Positions 28,031 through 41,875 of a stretch of 64,000 nucleotides of DNA are shown here, piece after piece. The position numbers and the translations under genes were made by a program. Origin of the DNA: Pseudaquabacterium terrae (GTDB taxonomy: Bacteria > Pseudomonadota > Gammaproteobacteria > Burkholderiales > Burkholderiaceae_C). The number at the start of each line of letters is the position of its first letter. Position 1 is the stretch's first letter. The stretch is from assembly GCF_013266755.1 (NCBI RefSeq), contig NZ_JABRWJ010000007.1:248001-312000 (forward strand). The letters are read 5' to 3'. Below the pieces are notes generated by a model. It was not told where the DNA came from. It saw only the letters and a program-made list of their open reading frames with translations, and ran no database searches.

Positions 28031-29365
28031 TCAGGCGGCCTTCGCCGCTTCTGCCAGGCGCTGGGCCCAATGCGTCGCCTGCTCGCCATCGCTGGCTTCG
28101 ACCATCACCCGCAGTACCGGCTCGGTGCCCGAAGCGCGGATCAAAATCCGGCCTTCGCCGCCGAGCGCGGCTTCCGCGGCCTTCGCCTCGCCGACCAGGC
28201 GCTCGTTCTGCTTCCAGTCGGACATGCCCGCCAGGCGCACGTTCAGCAGCGTCTGCGGGAACAACGCGACGCCGGCCAGCAGGTCGGCCAGCGAGGCCTG
28301 AGCGCGCTGCGTCGCCTGCAGCACCTGCAGCGCACTGACGATGCCGTCGCCGGTGGTGTGCTTGTCGAGCGCCAGCAGGTGGCCCGAGCTCTCGCCGCCC
28401 AGCAGCCAGCCGCGCGCGACGAGCTCCTCGAGCACATAGCGGTCGCCGACCTTGGCCCGCACCAGCTCGACACCGCGGCGCTTCAACGCCAGTTCGATGC
28501 CCATGTTGCTCATCAGCGTGCCGACGGCGCCCGGCACCGCCTGGCCTTGCGCCAGACGATCGACGACCATCGCGTACAACAGCTCGTCGCCATTGAAGAG
28601 ACGCCCCGTGCGATCGACGAGCTGCAGCCGGTCGGCATCACCATCCAGCGCGATGCCGTAGTCGGCGCCGTGCTGCGCCACCGCGGCGACGAGCGCCTGC
28701 GGCGCGGTGGCGCCGACGCCGTCGTTGATGTTGACGCCATCGGGGGTGCAGCCGATCGTCAGCACCTCGGCACCCAACTCGTGGAAGACGTCCGGCGCGA
28801 CGTGGTAGGCCGCGCCATGCGCCGCATCGATCACCACCTTCAGCCCGCGCAGCGACATGTCGTTGCCGACAGTGCTCTTGCAGAACTCGATGTAGCGGCC
28901 CTGCGCATCGTCGACGCGGCGCGCCTTGCCGAGCGTCGCCGCGTTCGCCCACTGCGGCGGCTCGTCCAGCGACGCTTCGACGGCGAGCTCCCACTCGTCC
29001 GGCAGCTTCTCGCCGCGCGCGGAGAAGAACTTGATGCCGTTGTCCTGGTACGGGTTGTGCGACGCGCTGATCACGACGCCGAGGTCGAGCCGCAGCGCGC
29101 GGGTCAGGTAGGCGACGCCCGGCGTCGGCAGCGGTCCGGTCAGCAGCGTGTCGACGCCCGCCGAGGCGAGGCCCGCTTCGAGCGAGGACTCGATCATGTA
29201 GCCCGAGATCCGCGTGTCCTTGCCGATCAGCACCACCGGCCGCTGCGTCGAGCGGCGCAACACGCGCCCGACGGCATGGCCGAGCCGCAACATGAAGTCC
29301 GGCGTGATCGGGTCCTGCCCGACCTCGCCGCGGATGCCATCGGTGCCGAAATAGCGTCGAGCCAT
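28031..29365 (-). CDS. glmM: Phosphoglucosamine mutase
   Basis: This 444-residue enzyme converts glucosamine-6-phosphate to glucosamine-1-phosphate for UDP-GlcNAc synthesis. Its motifs are [13 protein letters not shown] at the start, the phospho-serine loop [19 protein letters not shown] (Ser102), the metal loop [13 protein letters not shown], the substrate loop GGESSGHLL, and the phosphate-binding [17 protein letters not shown]. The length is that of E. coli GlmM. It follows folP by 24 nt in the conserved ftsH-folP-glmM order. Confidence 0.97.
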   Translation of the reverse strand: MARRYFGTDGIRGEVGQDPITPDFMLRLGHAVGRVLRRSTQRPVVLIGKDTRISGYMIESSLEAGLASAGVDTLLTGPLPTPGVAYLTRALRLDLGVVISASHNPYQDNGIKFFSARGEKLPDEWELAVEASLDEPPQWANAATLGKARRVDDAQGRYIEFCKSTVGNDMSLRGLKVVIDAAHGAAYHVAPDVFHELGAEVLTIGCTPDGVNINDGVGATAPQALVAAVAQHGADYGIALDGDADRLQLVDRTGRLFNGDELLYAMVVDRLAQGQAVPGAVGTLMSNMGIELALKRRGVELVRAKVGDRYVLEELVARGWLLGGESSGHLLALDKHTTGDGIVSALQVLQATQRAQASLADLLAGVALFPQTLLNVRLAGMSDWKQNERLVGEAKAAEAALGGEGRILIRASGTEPVLRVMVEASDGEQATHWAQRLAEAAKAA

Positions 29366-29389
29366 GCTGCGAAATCCCTCTCTTGTTTC

Positions 29390-30217
29390 CTAACGCGACA
29401 AGCCAGCGGCCTGCCAGACTTTCAATGCGTCGACCGTTGCCGCGACGTCGTGCACCCGCACGATGCGTGCGCCGCGCTGGACGCTGGCCAGCGCGGCGGC
29501 CACGCTCGCCGCCAGCCGGTCGGCGACCGGCCGCCCGGTCAGCCGACCAAGCGTCGATTTGCGCGACCAGCCGACCAGCAAGGGCCTGCCGATCGCCACC
29601 AGCTCCGCCTGGCGTTCGAGCAGCGCCCAATTGTGCGCGGGCGTCTTGCCGAAACCGATGCCCGGATCGAGCACGATGCGTTCCAATGCCACGCCGGCTG
29701 CGAAAACCGTATCCAGGCGTTGCTGCAGGAAGGCTGCCACCTCGGCCACGACGTCGCCGTAGTCCGTTTCGGCCTGCATCGTCCCGGGCTCGCCGCGCAT
29801 GTGCATCAGGCAGACGCCGGCGCGCGACTGCGCGATGGCGTCGATCGCGCCCGGCCGCTGCAGCGCGCGCACGTCGTTGACGATGTCCACGCCCAGATCG
29901 AGCGCGGCCCGCATCACCTGGGGCCGGCTGGTATCGACCGATACCGCGCACCCCAGCGTTACTGCATGCCGCAGCACGGGCACGACGCGGGCCAGTTCCT
30001 CCTCCCGCGTCGGCTGCCGTGCGCCGGGGCGGGTCGATTCGCCGCCGATGTCGAGGATGTCCGCACCCTCGGCGACGAGCTGTTCGCAGTGCGCGATTGC
30101 CTGCGAGGCGTCGAGAAAGCGGCCGCCATCCGAGAACGAGTCGGGCGTCGCATTGACGATGCCCATCACCAGCGGCCGGGACAGGTCGAGCGTGAAGCGG
30201 GTGGTCTGCCAGTGCAT
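29390..30217 (-). CDS. folP: Dihydropteroate synthase
   Basis: This 275-residue enzyme condenses p-aminobenzoate with dihydropterin pyrophosphate in folate synthesis and is the sulfonamide target. The motifs are LVMGIVNATPDSFSDGGRFL, DILDIGGESTRPGA, VSVDTSRPQVMRAAL, IVLDPGIGFGKTPAHNWALL, LVGWSRKSTLGRLTG and the final RIVRVHDVAATVDAL. The start at ATG 30217 gives the usual N-terminus (MHWQTTRFTLDLSRPLVMG). Upstream frame extension has no family similarity. A perfect hairpin separates it from ftsH. Confidence 0.96.
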   Translation of the reverse strand: MHWQTTRFTLDLSRPLVMGIVNATPDSFSDGGRFLDASQAIAHCEQLVAEGADILDIGGESTRPGARQPTREEELARVVPVLRHAVTLGCAVSVDTSRPQVMRAALDLGVDIVNDVRALQRPGAIDAIAQSRAGVCLMHMRGEPGTMQAETDYGDVVAEVAAFLQQRLDTVFAAGVALERIVLDPGIGFGKTPAHNWALLERQAELVAIGRPLLVGWSRKSTLGRLTGRPVADRLAASVAAALASVQRGARIVRVHDVAATVDALKVWQAAGLSR

Positions 30218-30226
30218 CACCAATGA

Positions 30227-30250
30227 AGACGGGGCCTGCCGGCCCCGTCT
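30227..30250 (-). terminator. Hairpin between ftsH and folP
   Basis: A 10-bp perfect inverted repeat (AGACGGGGCC with GGCCCCGTCT, loop TGCC) lies in the 65-nt ftsH-folP gap. No T-run follows on the minus strand, so it may be a partial terminator or an mRNA-processing or stability element rather than a full stop. Confidence 0.5.
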
Positions 30251-30282
30251 CGCGTGAATATCGAAGAAAACTCGCCTGAGTG

Positions 30283-32187
<1,905 letters not shown>

Positions 32188-32334
32188 CGCGGCTCCTTTA
32201 GCCAATCCCTGACGCAGGCGACGCGCCGAACTTGCACGCACCACCCGAATGCGTGGGCAGATGGGGCCGATTCTATTCGAGTCAAGCCCTTGCGAAGCTG
32301 ACGCAAGACCGTGCTGGAACAGGGCAAATCGGGT

Positions 32335-33057
32335 TCATTTCGACCCACCTTGCGCCTCGTTTGCTGCCTCGTCCACCGCCCGCGCCGGGGTTTTCAGACC
32401 GATGCCCACCAAAAAGGTTTCGGCGGACTTGTCACGCGATGCTTTTGGTTTGACGGGTTTCACGGTTCGAAAGGTTTTCTTGAAGCGTTCGACCAGCTGG
32501 CTGTAACCGCTGCCATGGAAGACCTTGGCGACCAGGGCGCCGCCGGGCTTGAGCTGCAGCTGGCAGAACTCGATCGCCAGCTCGACGAGGTTCTCGATGC
32601 GCGCTGCGTCCGACGACTCGACGCCGGACAGGTTGGGCGCCATGTCCGACACGACCAGATCGACCTGTCGCGGACCGACCGCCGCCCGCAGCGTGGCGAG
32701 CACCGCGTCGTCGCGGAAATCGCCCTGGATGAACTGCACGCCTTCGATCGGCTCCATCGGCAGAATGTCCAGCGCGATGATCGTGCCGTCGAGCTCGCCG
32801 ACCGCCGCGCCGCCGGAGCCGGCGGTCTTCGGAGCGAAACGGCGGCGCAGGTACTGGCTCCAGGCGCCCGGCGCCGAGCCCAGGTCGACCACCACTTGCC
32901 CCGGTTTGATCAGATGGAGGGTCTCGTCGATCTCCTTCAACTTGTAGGCGGCGCGGGCTCGGTAGCCCTCGCGCTGCGCCAACTTGACGTACGGATCCTG
33001 CAGGTGATCGTGCAGCCACGCCTTGTTGAGTTTCTTGCTCTTGGTCTTGAACTTCAT
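32335..33057 (-). CDS. rlmE: 23S rRNA 2'-O-ribose methyltransferase (U2552)
   Basis: This 240-residue FtsJ/RrmJ enzyme has the SAM motif [19 protein letters not shown], the catalytic Lys-Asp-Lys-Glu tetrad context ([36 protein letters not shown]), and normal length plus a Lys-rich tail. The start is ATG 33057 ([19 protein letters not shown]). The minus-strand hexamer TATTAT ends 9 nt before it and no ribosome site is seen, so its mRNA may be nearly leaderless. It is divergent from yhbY, and this pairing is conserved in proteobacteria. Confidence 0.95.
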   Translation of the reverse strand: MKFKTKSKKLNKAWLHDHLQDPYVKLAQREGYRARAAYKLKEIDETLHLIKPGQVVVDLGSAPGAWSQYLRRRFAPKTAGSGGAAVGELDGTIIALDILPMEPIEGVQFIQGDFRDDAVLATLRAAVGPRQVDLVVSDMAPNLSGVESSDAARIENLVELAIEFCQLQLKPGGALVAKVFHGSGYSQLVERFKKTFRTVKPVKPKASRDKSAETFLVGIGLKTPARAVDEAANEAQGGSK

Positions 33058-33065
33058 CGCCTTGG

Positions 33066-33072
33066 GATAATA
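33066..33072. promoter_or_regulatory. Shared bidirectional -10 element of rlmE and yhbY
   Basis: The 7-bp GATAATA reads GATAAT on the plus strand (yhbY; preceded by TGG, an extended -10) and TATTAT on the minus strand (rlmE). The start codons lie 6 nt and 9 nt away from their hexamers, in a gap of only 20 bp. Both predicted transcripts would start at or within three bases of their ATG. Confidence 0.6.
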
Positions 33073-33077
33073 CGCAG

Positions 33078-33554
33078 ATGCCTGCACTCAAATTGACGCC
33101 CGCCGACCGCAAGGACAAGCGGGGCGAAGCCCATCACCTGGACCCGGTGGTGTTGATCGGCGCCGACGGCCTGACCGCCGCGGTGCTGAAAGAAACCGAT
33201 GCTGCACTGAAGGCCCATGGCCTGATCAAGGTGCGCATGTTTTCCGACGACCGCGACGAGCGCGAGGCCGCGCTCGCCAAGCTCGCCGACGAGCTCGGCG
33301 CCGCGCCGGTGCAGCACATCGGCAAGCTGCTGGTGCTGTGGCGGCCGCTGCCGCCGAAGGAAAAGGTGGAGCGCGAGGACCGCATGGCCGGCCCACGCAC
33401 GGTCAAGATCGTCAAGTTCTCCAAGAGCCCGAGCCACCGCCCGCAGGTCAAGAAGATCAAGGTCTTCGGCAACCAGCGCGTGACCGCCGGCGGCTCGATC
33501 AAGCGCGCCAAGGCCCGCACCACCAGCGTCAAGAAGAAGGCACAGGCCGACTGA
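33078..33554 (+). CDS. yhbY: YhbY-family (CRM domain) RNA-binding protein
   Basis: This 158-residue protein has an N-terminal CRM domain of about 95 residues: [60 protein letters not shown] and the end [15 protein letters not shown] domains bind rRNA, and YhbY acts in 50S subunit assembly. The remaining 60 residues are a basic, probably disordered tail ending KKKAQAD, longer than in E. coli YhbY. The ATG directly follows an extended -10. The 3' end overlaps the convergent DUF4149 gene by 26 nt. Confidence 0.9.
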   Translation: MPALKLTPADRKDKRGEAHHLDPVVLIGADGLTAAVLKETDAALKAHGLIKVRMFSDDRDEREAALAKLADELGAAPVQHIGKLLVLWRPLPPKEKVEREDRMAGPRTVKIVKFSKSPSHRPQVKKIKVFGNQRVTAGGSIKRAKARTTSVKKKAQAD

Positions 33555-33975
33555 TCCGCCAGGCGAGCGCGAGGACGAGCACCGTCTTCGCGCCGAAGAA
33601 CAGCACGCTCAGGCCATGCAGTTGGCCGAAACTCAGTGCCCCCTGCCCGCTGCGCGCCGCCGGCAGCATCGGCTGGATGCCGAAGTGCCCGGCGATCGTG
33701 CAGAACAGCGTGCCCAGCAGCAGCAGCATCTCGGTGCTGAGCACCGAGCCGCGGCCGGCCTCGGCCGCATCCCGCGCGCGCCGGCGCTCGATGAACAGCA
33801 ACAGCAGCGCCACGCCGAGGCTGATCCACGCTTCCTGAACGAAGATCCGCGCCACGACACGGCCGGCATCGGTGCTGGCCAGCGTCGCGAACGGCGCCGG
33901 CGTGGCGATCAGCGCGACGCACAGCAGCAGCCCGGCCCACAGCGCCGGCAGCAACCGCCGCAGCCGCTCGGCCAT
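33529..33975 (-). CDS. DUF4149 family membrane protein
   Basis: This 148-residue protein has four predicted transmembrane segments ([70 protein letters not shown]). The pattern of small polar residues fits DUF4149 proteins, which commonly lie beside yhbY, rlmE or greA in betaproteobacteria. Its function is not known. It ends inside yhbY on the other strand and starts 2 nt from the greA stop, so it is probably read with greA. Confidence 0.75.
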   Translation of the reverse strand: MAERLRRLLPALWAGLLLCVALIATPAPFATLASTDAGRVVARIFVQEAWISLGVALLLLFIERRRARDAAEAGRGSVLSTEMLLLLGTLFCTIAGHFGIQPMLPAARSGQGALSFGQLHGLSVLFFGAKTVLVLALAWRISRPVPSS

Positions 33976-33977
33976 CG

Positions 33978-34454
33978 TCAGACGTAGCGGACTTCGACGA
34001 TTTCGTAGCGCTTCAGGCCGCCCGGGGCCTGGACTTCGGCGACGTCGCCGGCTTCCTTGCCGATCATCGCGCGCGCGATCGGCGAGCTGATCGAGATCAG
34101 GCCCTTCTTCAGATCGGCCTCGTCCTCGCCGACGATCTGGTAGGTCACTTCCTGGCCCGAGGCTTCCTCCTCGAGGTCGACCGTCGCGCCGAACACCACG
34201 CGGCCGCCGGCATCCACCGCCTTCGGGTCGATCACCTGGGCTGCCGCCAGCTTGCTCTCGATCTCCAGGATGCGACCTTCGATGAAGCCCTGCTTGTCCT
34301 TGGCCGCGTCGTACTCGGCGTTCTCCGACAGGTCCCCTTGCGCGCGGGCCTCGGCGATGGCCTGGATCACCGCATGGCGCTCCACGGTCTTCAGCCGTTG
34401 CAGCTCTTCCTTCAGTTGCTCCGCGCCACGCTTGGTCAGGGGAATGGTGGTCAT
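33978..34454 (-). CDS. greA: Transcription elongation factor GreA
   Basis: This 158-residue protein rescues backtracked RNA polymerase by stimulating transcript cleavage. It has the N-terminal coiled coil ([20 protein letters not shown] and [12 protein letters not shown]-like tip [15 protein letters not shown] with its acidic pair) and the C-terminal FKBP-like domain ([34 protein letters not shown]). I chose ATG 34454; a TTG two codons upstream is unlikely. It follows carA-carB. Confidence 0.97.
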   Translation of the reverse strand: MTTIPLTKRGAEQLKEELQRLKTVERHAVIQAIAEARAQGDLSENAEYDAAKDKQGFIEGRILEIESKLAAAQVIDPKAVDAGGRVVFGATVDLEEEASGQEVTYQIVGEDEADLKKGLISISSPIARAMIGKEAGDVAEVQAPGGLKRYEIVEVRYV

Positions 34455-34483
34455 GATCAAAAACAGTCCGCCAAAAGAAACAA

Positions 34484-34519
34484 GCCGCCGGGGCCCTCGA
34501 GGGGCAACGCCAGCGGCGG
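34484..34519 (-). terminator. Hairpin with T-rich tail between carB and greA
   Basis: On the minus strand CCGCCG/CGGCGG arms flank an inner GCCCCTCGAGGGC hairpin. They are followed by a T-rich stretch (TTGTTTCTTTT) about 20 nt before greA. It could end carAB transcription or attenuate into greA. Confidence 0.5.
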
Positions 34520-34537
34520 GGTTGTGTGGCGGGGAGT

Positions 34538-37838
<3,301 letters not shown>

Positions 37839-37846
<8 letters not shown>

Positions 37847-38999
37847 TCTGGGTCTCCATCAGCGCCACGAAACGGTCGAAGAGATAGGCGATGTCATGCG
37901 GTCCGGGGGAGGCCTCCGGGTGGCCCTGGAAGCAGAAGGCGGGGCGGTCGGTGCGGGCCAGGCCCTGCAAGGTGCCGTCGAAGAGGCTGATGTGCGTCGG
38001 CCGCAGCGTCGAAGGCAGCGACCTCTCGTCGACCGCGAAGCCATGGTTCTGGCTGGTGATCGAGACGCGGCCGGAGTCGAGGTCCTTCACCGGATGGTTC
38101 GCGCCGTGGTGGCCGAACTTCATCTTGAAGGTCTTGGCTCCGGACGCCAGCGCCATGATCTGGTGGCCGAGGCAGATGCCGAAGGTGGGGATGCCGGCGT
38201 CGATCAGCGTGCGGGTCGCTTCGATCGCGTAGTTGCACGGCTCGGGGTCGCCCGGCCCGTTGCTGAGGAAGATGCCGTCCGGCTTCAACTTCAGCGCTTC
38301 CGACGCTGGCGTCTGGGCCGGTAGCACCGTGACGCGGCAGCCGCGGCTGGCCAGCATGCGCAGGATGTTGTACTTGACGCCGTAGTCGAACGCGACGACG
38401 TGGAAGCGCGGAGCATCGAGCCGACCGTAGCCCTGGCCCAGCGTCCACTCGGTCTGGTCCCAGACATACGGCTCGCGCACCGAGACCACCTTGGCGAGAT
38501 CCAGGCCGGACATGCTCGGTGCGCCCTTCGCGGCGGCGATCGCCGCGTCGATGTCGGTCTGAGAGATCACGTGGCCGACTTCGAATGCCACGATGCACCC
38601 GTTTTGCGCACCGCCGCTGCGCAGCACGCGCGTCAGGCGCCGGGTATCGATGCCGCTGATCGCGACAGTGCCCTCGCGCTGCAGGTACTGGGGCAGGCTC
38701 ATCGCCTGGCGGAAGTTCGACAGGCGCGGCGGCAGGTCCTTGATGATCAGGCCGGCGGCATGGACCTTCTTGGCTTCGACGTCCTCGTGGTTGACGCCGT
38801 AGTTGCCGATGTGCGGATACGTCAGCGTGACGATCTGCCGGCAGTAACTCGGGTCGGTGAGGATTTCCTGGTAGCCGGTGAGTGCGGTGTTGAACACCAC
38901 CTCGCCGACCGTGCGACCGGCGGTGCCGATCGAGGTGCCATGAAAGACCGTGCCGTCTGCGAGAACGAGGAGAGCGGGAGGCAGCAGGGGCAGCAACAC
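37839..38999 (-). CDS. carA: Carbamoyl-phosphate synthase small (glutaminase) subunit
   Basis: This 386-residue subunit supplies ammonia from glutamine. The class I glutamine amidotransferase domain has the nucleophile Cys in [18 protein letters not shown], the catalytic His and Glu in [20 protein letters not shown], and the oxyanion strand [18 protein letters not shown]. The N-terminal domain begins [17 protein letters not shown]. The start is GTG 38999 with GGAG five bases upstream. It is the first gene of carA-carB(-greA). Confidence 0.97.
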
Positions 39000-39134
39000 A
39001 AAAGCTCCGGAAGTCGCGCACGCCCAGCTTCAGCTCCCCGACGTTTGGACCGTCGGAAACGGAAGTCCGGAAGAGGAAACTTCTGAAGGAGTTTCGCTAG
39101 GCTGCGGTGGTGGCGGGTAAACCTTCGAAGTATA
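39000..39134 (-). promoter_or_regulatory. carA promoter and leader
   Basis: TATACT on the minus strand (39129-39134) is the best -10 and would give a leader of about 120 nt. The leader holds a small hairpin (GAAACT/AGTTTC arms, 39076-39095) and a purine-rich ribosome site (GGAG at 39004-39007). I see no clear leader peptide or ARG box. Confidence 0.4.
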
Positions 39135-39179
39135 GCCGCCTCGGGTTTGCCCTCACGCGCACGACACCCCAAGCGAGTG

Positions 39180-39587
39180 TCAGAGACCGATGGCCGCAAT
39201 CCCCGCGCGGGCGATCTGCGCGTCCTCGTTCGACTTCACGCCGCTGACGCCGACAGCGCCGGCGCATTGGCCCTCGACGAGGATCGGAACGCCGCCTTCG
39301 AGCATGCCTTCGAGCGCCGGTGCGCTGAGAAACGACACACGGCCCTGGTTGATCATGTCTTCGTAGACCTTGCTCTCGCGCCGGCCGATCGCGGCGGTGC
39401 GCGCCTTGGCCGGCGCGATCTGCGCCGAGATCGGCGCAGCGCCATCGAGCCGCTGCAGCCAGAGCAGGTGGCCGCCATCGTCGACGATGGCGATCGTCAC
39501 CGCCCATTGGTGGCTGCGCGCCTCGGCTTCAGCGGCCTGCGCGATCGCGCGCGCGTCGTCGAGGGTCAGGTGCGGCTTGGTCTTCAT
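39180..39587 (-). CDS. GlcG/HbpS-family protein
   Basis: This 135-residue protein has the family profile: TLDDARAIAQAAEAEARSHQ, VTIAIVDDGGHLLWLQRLDG, APISAQIAPAKARTAAI, GGVPILVEGQCAGAVGVSGV and the final DAQIARAGIAAIG. Members bind haem or cobalamin or accompany glycolate and corrinoid genes, but many are orphans of unknown role, as here. The ribosome site GGAG lies 8 nt before ATG 39587. Longer upstream readings of the frame have no support. Confidence 0.8.
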   Translation of the reverse strand: MKTKPHLTLDDARAIAQAAEAEARSHQWAVTIAIVDDGGHLLWLQRLDGAAPISAQIAPAKARTAAIGRRESKVYEDMINQGRVSFLSAPALEGMLEGGVPILVEGQCAGAVGVSGVKSNEDAQIARAGIAAIGL

Positions 39588-39685
39588 CGGGGGAACTCCA
39601 GGTTTCGCGAGGCGCGCAGTTTGCCCCAATCGCCTTCGCTTTCGCGGCGAGGCTGCATCGGCGTACGATGCGTCTTGGTGGAACT

Positions 39686-39691
39686 TAGAAT
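39686..39691 (+). promoter_or_regulatory. Candidate -10 element for the BI-1 family gene
   Basis: TAGAAT lies 52 nt before the ATG, giving a leader of about 46 nt that ends in the strong ribosome site GGAGGT. No good -35 is visible. Confidence 0.4.
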
Positions 39692-39743
39692 CCCGCCGCG
39701 GTGTCCATAACCGCATTGCTGTCATTCATTGACTGGAGGTTCC

Positions 39744-40439
39744 ATGAACGATCAAGGCCTGCAACCCTTCGGCCTCGCCGGGTCGGGCACGCTGGCGGCG
39801 GAACGCAACCGCGTCCTGCGCAACACTTACTGGCTGCTCGCCGTCTCGATGGTGCCGACGGTGCTGGGCGCCTGGGTCGGCGTCACCACCGGCTTCGCCG
39901 CGGCGATGAGCCCGATGGTCGGCCTGATGGTCTTCCTGGCCGGCGCCTTCGGCTTCATGTTCGCGATCGAGAAGACCAAGCACTCGTCGACCGGCGTTTA
40001 CGTGCTGCTCGGCTTCACGTTCTTCATGGGCCTGATGCTGGCGCGCCTTCTGGCGTCGGTGCTGGGCTTCAAGAACGGCTCGTCGCTGATCATGATGGCC
40101 TTCGGCGGTACCGCGGCGATCTTCTTCGCGATGGCCACATTGGCGACCGTGATCAAGCGCGACCTGTCGACGATGGGCAAGTTCCTGACCGTCGGCGCGT
40201 GGATCCTGTTCTTCGCGTTCATCGCCAACGCGTTCCTGCAGTCGTCCGCGCTGATGCTGACGCTGCTGGTCCTGTGCCTGGGCATCTTCTCGGCCTTCAT
40301 CCTCTATGACGTCAAGCGCGTCATCGATGGCGGCGAGGACAACTACATCAGCGCGACGCTGTCGATCTACCTGAGCGTCTACAACGTCTTCCAGAGCCTG
40401 CTGGCCATCCTCGGGATCTTCGGCGGCGAGCGTGACTGA
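39744..40439 (+). CDS. Bax inhibitor-1 (BI-1/YccA) family membrane protein
   Basis: This 231-residue protein has seven hydrophobic segments, opening RNRVLRNTYWLLAVSMVPTV and including FMFAIEKTKHSSTGVYVLLG and the C-terminal LSIYLSVYNVFQSLLAILGI. Conserved acidic residues near the last helices (FILYDVKRVIDGGEDNYISA) match the BI-1 di-aspartate sensor of the transmembrane pore. In E. coli the relative YccA interacts with FtsH. The GGAGGT ribosome site is 3 nt upstream of the chosen ATG. Confidence 0.9.
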   Translation: MNDQGLQPFGLAGSGTLAAERNRVLRNTYWLLAVSMVPTVLGAWVGVTTGFAAAMSPMVGLMVFLAGAFGFMFAIEKTKHSSTGVYVLLGFTFFMGLMLARLLASVLGFKNGSSLIMMAFGGTAAIFFAMATLATVIKRDLSTMGKFLTVGAWILFFAFIANAFLQSSALMLTLLVLCLGIFSAFILYDVKRVIDGGEDNYISATLSIYLSVYNVFQSLLAILGIFGGERD

Positions 40440-40462
40440 CGCTTCGTAGTCTCCCGATGTCG

Positions 40463-40488
40463 AAAGGCCCCGCATGCGGGGCCTTTTT
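40463..40488. terminator. Bidirectional terminator between the BI-1 gene and rlmD
   Basis: AAAGGCCCCGCATGCGGGGCC with a following TTTTT is a near-perfect palindrome with A-run and T-run on either side, so it can stop both converging transcripts. It ends at the rlmD stop codon. Confidence 0.85.
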
Positions 40489-41849
40489 CATGCGCGATCG
40501 AAGACCGCCATGCTCTCGACGTGAGCGGTGTGCGGAAACATGTTGACGACACCCGCCGCACTGCAGCGATACCCGGCCTGGTGGACGAGCAGCCCCGCGT
40601 CGCGCGCCAGCGTCGCCGGGTTGCAGCTGACGTAGACGATGCGCCGCGGCGGCGTCCAGCCCTCGCGCGGCGCCTCGTGCAGCTCGGCCAGCGCCTTGGC
40701 CAGCGCGAACGCACCTTCGCGCGGCGGATCGACCAGCCACTTGTCCGCCTGCCCGTAGCCGACCAGTTCGTCGGCGCTGAGCTCGAACAGGTTGCGCGCC
40801 TCGAAGCGCGTGCGCGCCGCCAGCCCGTTGCGCTCGGCGTTTTCGCGCGAGCGCTGCACCAGCGCCTCGCTGCCCTCGATGCCCAGCACCTCGCGCACCT
40901 GCGTCGCGATCGGCAGCGTGAAGTTGCCGAGGCCGCAGAACCAGTCGATCACGCGCTCGTCGGGTCGCAGATCGAGCAGGCCGAGCGACCGGTGCACGAG
41001 CACGCGGTTGATGTGGTGGTTGACCTGCGTGAAGTCGGTCGGCTTGAAGGGCATCAACAAGCCGTACTCGGGCAAGCTGTAGGCCAGCTCGGGGCCGGCG
41101 TCGTCGAGGCGATGCACGCTGTCCGGCCCCTTGGGCTGCAGCCACCACTGAACGCCGTGTTCGGCACCGAACGCGGCCAGCCGATCGCGGTCGCCGGCGC
41201 TCAACGGTTCGAGGTGCCGCAGCACCAATGCGATCACCGGCCCCTCGTCCCGCTCGCCGACCGCGAGCTCGATCTGCGGCAAGCGGTCGCGCTGGTCCAT
41301 CGCGCCGATCAGCGCGCGTAGCGGCAGCAGCATGGCGCTCACTTTGGCCGGTAGCACGGGGCACACCGACATGTCGGCGACGTAGCGCGACTTGCGCTCG
41401 TGAAAGCCGATCAGCACCGTGCCCTTCTTCGCGACGTGCCGCACCGACAGTCGGGCTCGGTAGCGGTAGCCCCAGGTGGGCCCTTCGATCGGACGCAGCA
41501 TGCGCTCGGGCCGCACCTTCGACAGGTGCTGCAGCCCATCCTCGAGCGCCCGCTGCTTGATCGCCACCTGCGCTGAAGGCTCGAGGTGCTGCATCTTGCA
41601 GCCGCCGCAGGCGCCGGCATGCAGGCCGAAGTGCGGGCAGCCGGGCCGCGTGCGCAGCGGGCTCTCACGGCGCAATGCCGTCAGCGTGCCCTGCTCCCAC
41701 TGGTTCTTGCGCCGGCCGACCTGAACCTGGACCTCCTCGCCGGGCAATGCGCCTTCGATGAAGACGACCTTGCCTTCGCTGTTGCGGGCGACGCCCTGGG
41801 CTTCGATGTCGATCGACTCGACCTTCAGCCATTCCTCGTTTGCTGTCAT
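40488..41849 (-). CDS. rlmD: 23S rRNA (uracil-1939-C5) methyltransferase
   Basis: This 453-residue enzyme has an N-terminal TRAM domain ([20 protein letters not shown]). The iron-sulfur cysteines lie in [20 protein letters not shown] with the fourth in MSVCPVLP. The SAM site is [16 protein letters not shown], and the catalytic cysteine motif is [19 protein letters not shown]. This set is that of RlmD rather than RlmC or TrmA. The start ATG 41849 follows a minus-strand GATAAT by 8 nt and lacks a ribosome site, so it may be leaderless. Confidence 0.95.
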   Translation of the reverse strand: MTANEEWLKVESIDIEAQGVARNSEGKVVFIEGALPGEEVQVQVGRRKNQWEQGTLTALRRESPLRTRPGCPHFGLHAGACGGCKMQHLEPSAQVAIKQRALEDGLQHLSKVRPERMLRPIEGPTWGYRYRARLSVRHVAKKGTVLIGFHERKSRYVADMSVCPVLPAKVSAMLLPLRALIGAMDQRDRLPQIELAVGERDEGPVIALVLRHLEPLSAGDRDRLAAFGAEHGVQWWLQPKGPDSVHRLDDAGPELAYSLPEYGLLMPFKPTDFTQVNHHINRVLVHRSLGLLDLRPDERVIDWFCGLGNFTLPIATQVREVLGIEGSEALVQRSRENAERNGLAARTRFEARNLFELSADELVGYGQADKWLVDPPREGAFALAKALAELHEAPREGWTPPRRIVYVSCNPATLARDAGLLVHQAGYRCSAAGVVNMFPHTAHVESMAVFDRA

Positions 41850-41857
41850 GGGGCCGG

Positions 41858-41863
41858 ATTATC
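41858..41863 (-). promoter_or_regulatory. -10 element of rlmD, almost touching its start
   Basis: GATAAT on the minus strand ends 8 nt before the ATG, so transcription is predicted to begin 1-2 nt upstream of it. The hexamer lies in the 26-nt gap after the upstream binding-protein gene. Confidence 0.5.
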
Positions 41864-41875
41864 CCGGCCCGGGCA

